Under the pieces are notes generated by a model. That model was not told where the DNA came from, searched no databases, and saw only the letters and a list, made by a program, of their open reading frames with translations. A program made the position numbers and the translations under genes. A stretch of 64,000 nucleotides of DNA from the NCBI RefSeq assembly GCF_050947875.1, contig NC_134569.1:34868277-34932276 (forward strand). The letters run 5' to 3'. This stretch comes from Dermacentor variabilis. Lineage: Eukaryota > Arthropoda > Arachnida > Ixodida > Ixodidae. How positions within the stretch are numbered: the first letter of the stretch is position 1; each line of letters opens with the position of its first letter. Shown here piece by piece: positions 11,475-24,399 of this stretch.

Positions 11475-11830
11475 TTGCTATTCCCACGTCATCAGTCCTA
11501 TTTGACAAAGAGGCCGAGCAAGCCAGACGCCGCCATGCTGTACTGCGTCCACACGGGATCAGCGCGTACTCCAGCGTGGCGAAACAAGACCGCTCTCGCC
11601 GCGTCGCCGTTGTGTGTAACCTGTAAAACTCAAGGGGATATTAAAGAGTATTTGCTGCGCTGTCTTTGACTCGCTGCAAAGTGCACTTAGTGTTTGTTCG
11701 GAGTACTCCAGCGTCGAAGCACCCCAAACACTATTGTAGTCATGTCCTTTGCTTGAGGACACTAGGCATTCAGGAGGGAGGACTCCCGGCTGCTCCCGAA
11801 GCACTTAAACGATGTAGACTTTTATAATTA
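11475..11830 (+). pseudogene. Non-LTR retrotransposon C-terminal remnant (zinc-finger-like tail)
   Basis: The frame from about 11475 to 11669 encodes DAAMLYCVHTGSARTPAWRN followed by SPLCVTCKTQGDIKEYLLRC. This matches the CxxC...C-type end seen after the reverse transcriptase and RNase H region of R1/I/Jockey-like LINEs, where a short-chain-rich segment precedes a Cys/His cluster. The frame breaks at 11667. A shifted frame continues weakly to about 11829 (DVDFYNYL and a stop), a plausible ancient C-terminus. No reverse transcriptase is left, so this is a 5'-truncated and decayed copy. Clade assignment is an inference. Confidence 0.55.
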
Positions 11831-14514
11831 CTTGTGACATCAGTTGCGGACTCATTTCTCGGCATTGTGTCAGGGAGGTGGGTGCACTAGCGCGACATCG
11901 TGTGATGGATGGCTTGTATACTCCGGGCTCGAGTTCCCTTCCACATCATTGTGATTTTGTTGTTCTCCCGCCTTGCGCTACGCTTTGAATAATGGCACAG
12001 TGAATGACATAGATAACAATTTTAGGTTTCTTAAGCTATGCTGGCGGAACGATCGCCGGAATTTCCCACGAGGACAGACCCGTATGTGGCCAACAACGTT
12101 CTCCTCGTCCTTCACTTTCAAGGGCTCAACTACCATTGCAGTTAGGGTGGAGTATAAGCCCGTCACACCATGACTAGCAGTGTATCGCGTGAAACACTCT
12201 CTATTTCAGTGCTGTCATACGAAAAGCTGCCCATCACACAAACACACGAGAACACATTTACTTTTTAAAGCATCCGACACTGTTTGCTGTTCATTGCTGT
12301 TGTGTCTTGCCTACCAATATTTCTTGCGTTTTTTTTTTTGGTCCTATACTTTCGAACTTTAGCTAGACATAGTTTTTCTGGCCACATTCGTCACAAGGGT
12401 TAATTGTTGCCATTTTCTGGTGACGACCTTTCATTTTATGTCCATGCGAATCAAACGCGCAGAACATCTCCATTTACATTAAAGAAGGCGACCTGGCTGT
12501 CGAAACAAAGTGCCCATCAGTGAATAGAAATTGCAGGTGATGTTTTTCATTGACGATGCTGTCATAAGCGCTACTGGATGATGAAGTGATACGTGGTTGA
12601 TTTCCACTCTAGCGAGCAGGTATAACGTCTCTTACGCCGGCCCACCTCCGAGCAAGGACACTTATCACAATGGTCAAGATGACATGGCATGGGCTTAACG
12701 TGCTCAAAAGAAAGTATGTGGGCAATGAAAACAATTTTGAAGGTAACGTTATACCTGAAGAACCTGAGTCGTTCTCGCTTTTGTTGCCTTCTTCCCGGCG
12801 AAACTGAGACTCTTTTCTCTCTCTCTTCTTGCGTACATATCTATACATCTCAGCTTCGAATTCATTTATTTTATCCCACAGCTCGTATCCCGATAGTTTA
12901 TACGGCTTTGGCAGAACAAACAGAGTGCAGAGAAGTCTAATCAATTAATTAATTACGCTTTATTTATTTATTCATTCATTTTTTCTGGACAAATACTTTC
13001 AGGACCCTGAGAGCATTACAGAAAGGAGTGGTAAAAATACAACAATCTCCAGAAAGCATATGACTAAAAGAAATAATGTAGTATGGCAATTTCGAACTTG
13101 GTAGTGTTAGCAGCGATGGTGTACTCGAACTGTAGTGCCAGATCTAAATCTATAAGTTCGTGGACGTATAGGTGTATGTGCTGTGGATGTCTGACCCTGT
13201 GACGTCATTTCTTTTCATTTTCCTACCACATATTTTTCATATATTATTATTTCTGATATGAATAAAAGAGTAGGCATCACCATTTACAGGGTGACCACAT
13301 CTTCCTTTTATTTACATTTCAATAATAAAAAAATTGGGGGCACGGGGCTAAATCTGATAAGAGGCTTCTGTGATGCTTATATAAGTGCCGAGTGACGACA
13401 AAGCTGATGACTATGGTGATACAGTGATCATGATGATTGATTGCGATGCCAAGTATTAGGGCTGTTACGGGTTTCACCTGCTGTTTTCAAGTTTGTTTTC
13501 ATATTTATAGTTACATGCCTATGAAGATACATGCGAGGACATCTTTCACTATGATATAACATTTACAACATTTCTGCTTTGAGAAAATCTGTTTATTTAC
13601 ATCTGATAAGTTGTTTCCCAATGATAATTGTCTAACAGGCTCACCGCTATATTTATACGTGAAATTAGTCCAACATGCACGAACTACTCTATCGCCATCG
13701 CTCAGAAAAACGGGAACTACGCGTTGTAAAGCCACACATATATGTTAGCTATACATGAGCCCTTTAATTGTTCTGCATAGGTGCCATACAATCCACGCGA
13801 ATACCTGAAACTGCATGTATGACTCGACTTCTAACCCTAAAACGAGGTTAAAGGTTTATAGCGTGCGGCGTTCGACCAAAACTTACAACCTAATACAGGG
13901 GACAACGCCAGCGCTCGACATTTCACATAAGCCACCAATCAAAGGAGCTCACAATAAAGCATAGATTCGGGACACTTGATGATATTTACATACAGAAAAT
14001 GAAGTTAAGTTAATAAGAGAAAGCGCAAATGAAGTTCACATTTAAAAGTGTGTCTTGTGATTTCTGCGGCTAGCGAACCCTGATATTGCCTTATCAAAAT
14101 AAATATGTCCTAAAAGGTCCCGTTCGATGGGCATAACGGCTGTAGAGTTCAGTCTTCTCTTGCCGAGGGTTTAGCAAAGTCAATGCTTGATACAGGAAAG
14201 CTTTGAAAATGACCGTTCGGTCTCAAAATGTGTAACTAGATTACTCAAATAAATCCTCAGGGCAATATACACCTTAGGGAAAATGCTTAAGAATTTCGTT
14301 TACTCTTGGACATAATCTAAACATTTTGACTGCTTCTGCGCCCAGTCATCTAAGCCTCAAGCATTCTATGAGACGCAAATACGTAAACACTAATGCACTT
14401 TGATCTAGCGCACCTTGAAAAAACCGTGGTGGTCCAAAAAGTCCGAAGTCCCCTATATACTACGGCGTGTCTCAAAATCAAATATTGTACATAAATTCAC
14501 AGAATTATTTTTTT
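11831..14514. other. Unassigned stretch
   Basis: No named gene. ATTA/TTTA-type runs lie at 12940-12980. A stretch starting ACAGGGTGACCACATC at about 13288 resembles one end of a short DNA element, but no matching inverted end was found. The minus-strand ORF at 12609-12944 covers low-complexity purine-rich sequence. Confidence 0.45.
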
Positions 14515-14880
14515 ACACTTGCAGACACACACGTACGTATCTGAACCCGGCGATCCTTCGCCTCTGCTACCCTGACATTTATTCATCCGACGATTGTAAA
14601 GCGTGCGGAGCCAGAGCGACGCTGCAGCACGTGCGATGGGTATTCACTGGTAGCGAGCAGCACAAATCCCCGACGAACAGGTTAGACGTGGCAGTCTCCA
14701 ACTGAGGGGCGCGTTGGGAGGCGGCCCTGCTCAGCCACGAACTTGCCGATCAATTGTGGGCCTTCAGGCATGCCGAGGAAGCCGCCCGTGTCCAAGGACT
14801 CGAAGCCCTCACCTAGGCTGGATGCTTATGGCACCACCCCGCCCCAATCGCCAGACATTTTGAATAAAGTTTTCACTCAC
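14515..14880 (+). pseudogene. 5'-truncated non-LTR retrotransposon, 3' end with poly(A) signal
   Basis: Two plus-strand frames carry the remains of a LINE C-terminus. The first has YLNPAILRLCYPDIYSSDDC and KACGARATLQHVRW, the Cys/His cluster that follows the RNase H region in I/R1-like elements. After a stop near 14703 and a frame change, a second reads WEAALLSHELADQLWAFRHA then EEAARVQGLEALT and a stop at about 14815. The 3' UTR has an AATAAA box at about 14862 and ends near 14880. The family differs from the RTE-like LINE at 33905. I infer an I- or R1-clade element. Confidence 0.65.
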
Positions 14881-14899
14881 TTACTGCAAGCGCTAACAA

Positions 14900-15740
14900 A
14901 GTTTAAAGAGGAGACGCAGCATGGCAAACAAATAACCAATGGGTTTCTTTTCTTTGTGTGCTGCTGCAAACCCTTGTAGGAGTATTTTCCTGTGATATTG
15001 CTCGCATTATCATAGGGCTAGCCTCCGCATGTTGTCGACTGAAATGCCGTTCTCTTAAAGAAGAGAACACACGATTGTTGCGAAATGTTCACCAGCCTGT
15101 GATTCAATTGGTCCTACAAACCCAATGAATATTTCGTGTACGTCACCGCGTAGCCACTACCGGAGGACGCTGTAAAGCTGGTTCACATGGTAGAAATCTG
15201 GCCAGAAATCGACAACAAGGGAGTGATGGTTGGCTTTTTGCACAATCTGAACGATCTGCCTCCTAACAGTATCTGCTATCACGGCTAGAAACTCGTAGCA
15301 AGTCCAACTGTAAAATGAGATAGATAACCTTTGTCCTTGTTGCAGTGGCCAACAATGTGGTTAGTTAGGAACGGGTTGACCTCAGCCAGAACCTCTAGAA
15401 TGCCCAGTAATTTATATTTCTAGGGGAGCCGAATGCCTCCTTTCTGCCTTTAAATGCCAAACCTCGCTTAGCCAGCATTGTGACAACAGCCTCGACACGT
15501 TTCAGTACCTCCTTGCAATACAAAGCCTGCGCGACAACCTGTTTAACAAGATGTTTGTCAATTGTCTCAACAGCAGTAGACCGGGCCATCCACGCAACCA
15601 CTACCTTTCGGTAATCAGCGCTGCCTTCGCATACTCTTGACTTTTCCTACGCGTTTTCCTAATCACAGAATTATTTGGGCCTCTGCGAAACCCTTCTTAA
15701 GAATTCTTGCGGTAGGACGCTCCCTTGACGGCGCGTTAAA
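14900..15740. other. Unassigned stretch
   Basis: No named feature. The minus-strand ORF at 15395-15601 has no domain I recognise and no exon-like edges worth reporting. Confidence 0.4.
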
Positions 15741-15743
15741 CTT

Positions 15744-15878
15744 TAAGTAGGAAGAAACAGCACCAACTAAGACGATCACAAGTGGGGAGAACGACACAGA
15801 ACAAGCGTCGTTCTCCCCACTTGTGATCGTCTTAGTTGGCGCTGTTCGTTCCTAATTCAAGTATGCACCATCAAGCCC
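15744..15878. repeat. Fold-back element 3: about 48-bp arms, 12-bp loop, related end motif
   Basis: The left arm (about 15747-15794) and right arm (15806-15853) pair almost perfectly through GGCGCTGTT/AACAGCACC, CAACTAAGACGATCACAAGT and GGGGAGAACGAC, with a loop of only 11-12 bp (ACAGAACAAGCG). Downstream lies GCACCATCAAGCCC (15865-15878), a diverged form of the CCAACTAGCCC motif beside the other fold-backs. A transcript would form a very stable hairpin. No ORF. Confidence 0.75.
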
Positions 15879-15879
15879 A

Positions 15880-16330
15880 AATGAATGTTGTCCTGAACTG
15901 TGTTAAACTTTACATTCTTCAACCAAAACTTCACATGTGCTTGGTGAGTGGGTCTTTAAAAATGTTGAAGTACTCGTCATACAAAAAATGTTTCATGAGC
16001 CCCTGGCATTTGGGTGTAAGGGGCTGCGGCCGACTTATTTCATAGGTTAATGCAGAAATGCATTATCTAGCCACTTCATACTGTGACTTACCTCGGCAAA
16101 GGTAAGATGCCTTTATAAGGTGCACTTAAGCCTAAACTATGTGTCTGTGACCATTTATAGACTTCGCGTGCACCTTCAACTGTGCACTCTCCGCTAGTGC
16201 GCTCTCTTTCCTTATTTTTGTCTTTTAAAATCGAATAACTTTATTTGCTTCTTTGACCCTCGTTCGTTTGTTCGCTCTACTCGCTTAAATTTTCAATCAT
16301 CGGCGATGGTTACTACACAGTTATTACTTT
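15880..16330. other. Unassigned stretch, possibly part of a LINE 3' region
   Basis: No protein-coding signal. The part from about 16150 leads without a visible break into the dispersed tail at 16335 and may belong to the same element. Confidence 0.35.
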
Positions 16331-16334
16331 TTTT

Positions 16335-16413
16335 CTCCCCCAGTGCAGGGTAGAAAACCGGATGTGCACCTGGTTAACATCCCTACCTAACCTTGCTTCT
16401 CTCTCTTGTTTAC
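16335..16413 (+). repeat. Dispersed 3'-tail repeat, copy A
   Basis: The sequence CAGTGCAGGGTAGAAAACCG, then CTGGTTAACATCCCTACCT and a CT-rich tail, is shared with 32362-32440. Two copies in one window, each ending in a pyrimidine run, fit the 3' end of an abundant retroelement whose coding part is absent here. Confidence 0.6.
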
Positions 16414-16535
16414 GTCATGCACATTTATAAACTTCGACCGTTTCTGTTCAAACTCAAGTGCTAGGCAATAAAGACCAACCTGCAATGTACAGTGCGTCTG
16501 TTTACGCATAAGTTCGGAAGTCTTCAGAATTCAGA

Positions 16536-16758
16536 ATGCGCAGGCTCAGAAAGCACGCGAAGTTACTTTAGCAAACATAATCCATCATATCGCAAGCTGC
16601 TGCTCGGAGCTTACGCAGAGCTCAAACGCAAACAGCCGGAGGCTTCGAACAAATTACGGATGGAGGGAGAAAATGTGGTCCCGAGCAGCATCGACGGGAC
16701 CTGTGGGACTGCCGTTGACAGCTATCCACCTGTACACAAAAGCAAAAGTCGGCTCTCA
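16536..16758 (+). CDS. Exon-like ORF, product unknown
   Basis: Within an open frame of 16492-16866, the segment up to 16758 ends in CTCTCAG followed by GTAAGG, a strong splice donor. TTCAG sequences at 16527-16535 could serve as acceptor, though the upstream pyrimidine tract is poor. The peptide includes YRKLLLGAYAELKRKQPEA and is hydrophilic, without transmembrane segments or a domain I know. It lies about 120 bp after a retroelement tail, so it may instead be repeat-derived. No partner exon was found. Confidence 0.25.
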
Positions 16759-16869
16759 GGTAAGGTGCTTTCACAGTTTTTAGACGTTTTGTTAGCGGAT
16801 AAAAATATAATGACTTGTCGTATCGTCGACGACACAAGTCAGAACGAAATGTCGTGCCTTATATGATGA

Positions 16870-19800
16870 CATTTGAAAACTGCATAGGCTGCCGTACTGT
16901 GACGGCGATCATTTTGCAATCTAAATCCGTTAATCCAATGGCTTCAATTGCGTTTTGTTGCTTCGTTTCTTCTTGACGAGTTCACTTCTCGGTTCTTCAT
17001 GAGATTTCTGACCATTGTCGCCATCATAATATTTCGAAATGTTAGCGAGAGGGACGCAGAGAAATATGTGTTCAGAAATTGACACCTACCATTTTTTATA
17101 AGTTGTGCATGGAAGTGCTTACAAATCATACCCAATGTTGAGATATGGTAAAGTAAAAAAAAATGGAGTAAATCAGACAAAAATACAGGTAAAGTTAATG
17201 CACCGATCACACGCCTAGCATGTTGTGCACAAGTAATGTGCACTTTGTGCAGTGTGGTTTGTTGTGAAGGCGCACACTTTTCCTTGTTTAGGGCAGTGAT
17301 CACACCAATTCAGGCTTCATCCCTAGGTCGTAGCTCTCTGCCTAGTTAAGAATTGTCTACTTGGCCACTTGCTTAATTTCTTTTACTTTGACTGCATGCG
17401 TCTTTAACTGCAGCTTGTTGGTTTTGACAGCCTCTTTTTTATTATCCGGTTCGTCGAGCCCATATGTTTCCGGCACAAACCGATGTGATACTAGCGCCCT
17501 TGACTGGTTGCGGGCAGAGCTGACAAAGTTGCAGCATTCCTCCCGTCCTTCATGTGACCTGACACTGGTGGCTACTCCGCTATAATCGAGGCATATTACT
17601 GACAGACTCGCACTTTCACATTGGTCGCAGCCGGAAGGAACACGGGAGAGAAAATAAGCGACAAATAAATGTAAACACTCGAAGACCAGATTCGTGGAGC
17701 ATCACTTTGGGAATCGAGTGGCAGCACTTTAGACTCTTGCTTGAACCAACCTATGCAATGCCTTCTTGTGAACTCATTAGGTGAAAGATCAAAATGAACA
17801 GGTTTTATTTTTTTTTACCCTTGGCCTATGAGGCAGGAAGCTGTGAGATTTCAGCTACATTTTATGAAAAATTGACTATTGTTTTCGTCTGGGCTACAAA
17901 AGGTTCTACATGTTGAAAAAAAAGAAATTAAAAAAGAATCAATCATGTGTAAATGCGATGCTGAGAAAGCAGTGAAGATAACAACTCGAAGAACTACTAC
18001 TTGTGATATGTGCCCCTTTTTTCTTCCTTTTTAGCTTAGAGTGTCGAGATGCATTCTGAGAGTGCAGCATCTTGACAGCCAGGGACGTGCAGAGACAGAT
18101 TGTTTTCCTCGTTCTTCAAATTTCATATGAGGCGCGCGCGGTGATGCGCCCAATATCGGAAATGCTATCATCTTTGTGGTTTTAAACAGAGCGAAGAGCG
18201 CAAAAAAAGAAGGATCATATGCTTCTCTAGAGAGAGAAACGGAAGGTTTGACAGTAGGATCAACATTTAACTGATACGAAGCCGAAAGTCGTATTATTAG
18301 CGTTAGGCGCAGTATTTTAAACGTAGTGAGGCTTTGATATGAATATTTTTAGGAAAATTTGATTGGCTTGAAGGGAAATCACTTGTCTTGTGTTCAATAA
18401 AAAATATAGGAGATTTGGGGAGTATTATAAACACGATGAATTTTTTAAAATTCTTGCATATCTGTATGTTTATTTGATCACTTGCAAAAGCAATAAAGAA
18501 TAATTCCCTTCTAAGTATCAGAGAAAGATGCCGAAATCGTCGAACGAGCTGTTTTCGCTAAATACACCAAACAAAATAAATATGACGACATTCGCAAAAT
18601 TCACTCCGTGACAGATTCACTCTTGCTTGACGCATGGCAGTATGCGCAGGTAGAATATTCGAAGCTGTGTCTATATCCAGGATGTGCCGCACATAAACAA
18701 GTTTTCTAACTAGCCCGTCGAAGATTCTGTTAAGTTTTGTATGCGCATTTCGATAGTAATCCCAGCTCCGTTCGCAACTTGAAGATGATAATTGTATACA
18801 TATTTGTATCGGCAGATGTAGGGGTGCGATCGGTTGACTGGTGTAAAAGCCTTTTCCTTAGTTGGATATATTCACACGCTTTACCTGAGTCCCATATCGC
18901 AGTCGCCCTGAACCAATCGCTGTTGAATTTGTTGGAGTATGGGATATCGAAACGAAAGTTCAAACACAAGTAGGCCTTTCCTTGGTTCTGTAGCCACCGC
19001 TTTTTCAAAAAATGTAATGTTCAACGACTTAGCCTAAGTATATGCCTACTTTTCTATGTTTTTTTCACATTTCGACAATATCTGTCGATGACCTCTATTA
19101 TGATGAGGGAACCGACGCTCTCAGGGTTAAATTTGGGCACTCCCTACTTACATCACTTGAAAATTTTCTTGAAATATTGATTGTACTTACTTTCTTTCCT
19201 CTTGCTGCAAAATGAAAAAAAAGGAAATGTTCTTTCTCCGGCCTTTAAGTCATTACGCAAGCTGTGTAATACCCATTGCTATCGATGCCCTAAAGCACGC
19301 CACATAAAACTTAAACCAGCGGTCCTCATGAATGATGTCCGAGATACAACTAGAGGCAGTAAATTAAATTACCGGATAGCTTCATAAATTAAGCCTCATG
19401 GTTCAACTAAAAGTCAGCCAGCTACGTGCACGAGCACTCGCAGAAGCTGCATGCATTATGTATGCTTCTCAGTGAAGAATTCTTTCGCAAGTCACAGTCA
19501 TGGTTTTTGCTGGTTCGCATTTTATTTTAAAAAATTTCCTATCATATATTCCCAGCATGAGGGAAATGCAGATAATACTTTAGTGCCTAGCAACAATTAC
19601 GAAAGAAAGTGCCCGCTAACAAAAAAAAGCGTTATTCGAACGGCAATTTAGGATGTTTAATGGTCCCTCTTCTCTCTGGTTGACGAAAAAAGAAATCGTT
19701 TACCCCAGTCGAGGATGCTGCTGCTTAAAGTGCCGCCCTTCTCGGAATACATAATCGGCGCAGCATGCTTTTAACGGAGGTAAAATTACGCGCACCATTA

Positions 19801-20500
19801 TGGCTCGCTTCTGTGTTTGTTGCGCGAAGTTTCTTTTTCATTCCTGATTTAAACCTAAAAAAACAAATCAGAAGCTGATAATATGGTTCAATAAAATCGA
19901 CGGTTTAAGAAAAACAAAACCCATTAGCGTCGCTGTTATGAAGGCGCAGGTCGCTTTGCAGCTAACACGGAAAAATGTGTACGCTTTAAGGCACGCTCAA
20001 TTGCTGCGTTCAGTATTTGATGACCTTTCCTTTTCATCAGGGTAGATCAGCGATACCATTTACGTAGAGGTTTGTGGATGTGACGAAAGAGTAAAAGGAC
20101 TATAGCGACTTCGCGCCTTATAAAATGTCATTACTGGGGTCTACATAGTGTAAGATGGGCATCCTAATTCTGACTTCGTCAAGCAGCTGCTAGTCAAGAG
20201 TGTAAGAAAACAGGTACAACGAGCTCAGGAAATATGGGGTTCTCTAAAATGTAAGAAGCGTTGCGCAAGTCTTTGATAGCCTGCGGGGTGAGTATACGCT
20301 GTCGACATATTAAGATTTGGAGCACGCACGTTTCGAAACAATTTTACGACCCTGCCCCCACCCTGTTTCTTTCTCCCTGTGGCACAACGATGGTTATTGA
20401 GAACGTTACGACGGAAGTTAATTGGACAGTGCAGACAATATTGGCAAATGGTGCGTAGGTTGTAAGGAGTGCACATCTTTCTCTCTTTGAACGTGCCTTA
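16870..20500. other. Unassigned stretch
   Basis: No recognised gene, SINE or LINE. AACTAGCCCG at about 18708-18717 is a lone match to the fold-back end motif, without evident inverted arms. ORFs here (for example 18730-19008 and 20225-20476) are open on both strands and show no domain. Confidence 0.45.
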
Positions 20501-23500
20501 GTAAACTCGCGCTATTCCTCGTAGCAGGGAAGAACCTGAGTGCCGCTTATTCTGTGATTGAAACCAGCTACTGGACCAAACCGCGATAAGTCCATAACCA
20601 CAAATAATGACTCCGCATCAAGGCGTTCACAAAAATACAACAGGCTGATTTTGCTTTGTTCGGTACAGTAATCAATTATATTTTGTTTGTTCTTGCCACG
20701 CTGGTTGTGTTTCCACAGGTTCCTTAATAAAACGAATTGATTACCGAGCGTTCACGTTGTGACGCTGTTTTATAGTCGAGCTTGCGTAGTTACAAACGTT
20801 TTTGTGGACAGAGAACGTTCGACGATACGACGTTGTGGCGGACGAGAACATTGAGATGGCGTAGCAACATGTTGTGAACAATCAGCATCTCTCCTTCTTT
20901 ATTAAGGGAATTTGCCAGTAGGCGTATGTTGTATAAACTGGACAAAGAGAAACACCAAAAACACACACCCAACTTTTGCAAATACAAGTAGCGCATAAAT
21001 GCATGAGTTTGCGCGTTTCTTTTCCGTTGTCCAACGAGTTGTAGTTTCCTGGTGCTAAATTCACCTAAGCTCGAAAGAGTTATTGCGGTTTAAATACTCG
21101 CACAGCCGCGATGCATGCCACTATTTCGTTTCATCTTGTCACGTTAAATATGTTTCTTCGCATGTTCCTTAATACTAATTGCCAGAGGACGCAGAGGGTG
21201 GGTTTTGTTCAGGGTCTTGTGAAAAATTGGCCCTGCTGAATTTATAAACAATGGAAGGGGGCCATTGTGGCTTAAGTACGGAGCCGTGATGCAAGATAAA
21301 GGATGGTCGTAAAACATATATTAAGGCCACTCCAATCCAGAAAGGGGCGCATGAAAATAAAAGCTCCTATCAAGCTCAAGAAAGCGCTCGGTGGATGCCT
21401 GCGTGTCTCGAGTCATTATCAAAATTGCCTAGGCGGAATTCCTCGAAACGAGACAGGCCGGCTTAATCGTGCTGCGTCGACGCAGCCGTCGGCGAGGCAA
21501 ACAACCCTTCATTTGTCATTGCGAAACTCCGATCGTGGTTTTCCCGGCATCGAATTCAAATGTTCTGAAGCGCCATTCACGTGCATTGTGGGGCGTCCTC
21601 GGGGAACGGCAACGTCCTCAGCGATTGTCGTCTTAGGCTCTCAACGGCGCAGTGCGTGGCAAAGTTTTCCAACAGTGTGTACATTGTTCTGGGTTCTTCG
21701 TCTTAGACAGTCATGACTGAAAAGAAAGGGAGGATATTGAACAGATTGAAAAGGTCCTTTGGTTGCCCCTTTATTGTGAAAGAGACGAAGAGTTGGTGAG
21801 ATATACCTCTTCATTGTTTTCAAGTGGTTTAGAAAAAACTTGCCGTGGGTGGGCTCAGTTGATTACCCAGAAAGCAGTTATCTGGAGCCATTTCTGTCTC
21901 TGAACATCACGGAACCTCGGCAACGTTGTCGGTAAACAAACTGTTTGTTTAAACTGTATTCTCATGCTCTCAACCTTCACACCTTGCAATCAAGCGTATC
22001 GCTCAGCTAACTGAGTCATAAGGATCGGGACAAGGAAGAGGAGAGAAAGCGAATGCAGGGGGGGCAACTAGACGCGCGTCCTATTTGCTAAGCTTTGAGG
22101 AGGAAACGTGCTTAAGGGATGAAACGAAAGAAAGAAAGAAGAGTGACGAAGTCACGAGCAGTCCGAAAACAAGGGGCCGCCCATGATCCCTACCATCGGT
22201 CACTAAGACCAGTCAAATTCAAAAACTGCATAACGCCCCCGTTGCTATCAGAATATTTGATTTATGGGCTAGCACAGAAGTTTACCGGGTCAGTTCGTGC
22301 CAACAAGCAGCTAGGAATCTAAAAAAGTCGCAGTTTCACCAAAAAGACGAAGCATCGATAGAAATCGCAAATTGAAGGACAACTATACGAAGCTAAGTTA
22401 GTAGTTTTACCGGCCGTGTAAACTTGTATACATAGGCACACTATCTAAATTAACAAGCACGATGTCACGCACGCATAGGCAAACATGAACACATCTGACT
22501 TGATGACCAAGGAAACATGCTGTCAAAACGCTGGAGTGAGGAAGCGTGGCAGCAGCAGCGAGCGAGCTATCCTTCGCGCTGCCTCTCGCATCAACGCAAA
22601 ATAAGCTGCAAAAACACAGCGCACGGCGGACTCCGTCCTCGTCGCAGGTGGATTTCAAGACACAGCAGCCCGAGCGAGATCGCGCCCGCCCGGAGAATTA
22701 ATCCTTTCTTAAATGCGATCCATTGAAGCCGTTTGGGATCCGAAAGGGATAAAATTTCCGCTTTTCTCATTTCTTTTTGTGAGCAATGCAGTGCGGTGGT
22801 GTGGTAACCAAGCCATGCATTTTTTGGTTAACCCAACATGAAGAAGTGAAGACCAATCTTGGAAATTCTTAAGTAAATATTTGTTAGGTTGCATGGCTAG
22901 GTTGTGCGAAAGGGCATATTGCGCTGGTACTGCATCGCAGTCATTGACTTAGGGCTACGAAGTCTGGGTCACTGACACTCTCGCAAGGGAATTGGCCAGG
23001 AAGCCGGCAGTTAAAGACGGCCGGGTTAAGTGACAGAATAAGAGAGAAACCACACAAAAATATGCCATTTATAAAGTAATATTACAAAAGGTTAATCATA
23101 AGAGACAAATACTCGTGAGAAGAACGTATGGTTCAAAAAAGAAAAAAACAAATTCGGAGGAATAAAATAATTCTCAGTAGAATGACAATAGTTGAAACGA
23201 ATCCGATTTAATGTTCAGTACACTTTTATTACCATTTTTTTCAATTCATATAGCTACCCGAAAAACATCTTTATGTTCCCTCGAAATAAGTGAAGAATGT
23301 TCTCGATGGGTGCAATCAACCAAACGGCCAAAAAGAAAAAAAAGAAGAAGAATACTCTGTAAAAGCTTTTCAGCAGTAGAAGGAAATCACAAGGCAGAAA
23401 ACTGAAAGTGGGCTTCACCCTAAGCCCCCTATGGCTTCGTTTGGAATGGCTTCAAATAGCTCTCGGCAAGTGTGAACCCTATTGGTGTACATTGCTTTAA

Positions 23501-24160
23501 ATCACGTGTGTGACACCGCTGCAGCCAGAGACTGTACATCGGTCTGTATCCTTTCACCGGGCTTTGAAAAGAAAGACTCGCGTGCCAAACTTCTTCCTTG
23601 TCCCGCGTTCATGCTCTAAACCAGCAAATGACAGTTGCTACCTGTCATTGAATGTTGGTCAAAGACAGCAACTTTGTACTGGATACAGACATGCCACAAG
23701 AAATAAAAAGAACGGTTTTGGGGTATGGTGCCTGTGAGCAACACTCATCAGTAATGTTTTAATCTGCTTCGCTGACCTGGCAGTTAGGCGATGTTGGGCC
23801 AGAGATGCCTGGACGGAAGGGGACGACTAGGCACGCTGTTCATTGTTTCATCTGTCCTTGTGCACTTTTAAGGTATAGAATAAATAAGTAACGAAGGAGT
23901 TCGCATTTTTGGTGCTGCGCATATTTATGGGAACCTTTAAAGGATATTGTAGATCGCGTTAGGTTATAAAGCTTACTTTCAGTTGTTATAATTATGCAAC
24001 TCATTATAACCAATCCGTGAACTTCTGAATGTTAGCGTATAACTCAACTACATTTTCACCGCTAACGGAAGGCTGTTAAGAGTTGTGGTAGAACGTCCTT
24101 CAGTGTCGTCGTTATCTTCTAACGGACGTAAATTGGTAAACATCTGTTACTTATTTTTGC
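20501..24160. other. Unassigned stretch
   Basis: No recognised gene or repeat family. The longest frame (21303-21716, plus) has no domain and no strong splice context. The purine-rich run at 22110-22145 explains the Lys-rich ORF there. Confidence 0.45.
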
Positions 24161-24399
24161 TTTCGAGACTTCGAGGGCAGTGTTACCGGAAGCAGTGAGC
24201 TTGCCTGCTGTCCGACGTTCCATTCACTGCTGGCTTCGTCGTTTCAGCTGCGCACTAACCTGCGGCCTTGTCCGCGCTAATACGCAGCGTACTACGTGCC
24301 ACGCACTCAGCTTCACTCAGAGCAGTCAGACGAGTTCGTCGCCGGTTAATTGCTTGCGGCAGGCTGAGAAATTGAAACAAGCGCGAAACAGGAACACAA

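Noticed and set aside
13288..13400. End of a DNA transposon (ACAGGGTGACCAC...)
   Set aside because: No inverted partner end or target duplication was found nearby, so a single similar-looking end is not enough.
18700..18720. A fifth fold-back with the CCAACTAGCCC motif
   Set aside because: AACTAGCCCG is present, but no inverted arms could be seen upstream. A match of this length can occur by chance.
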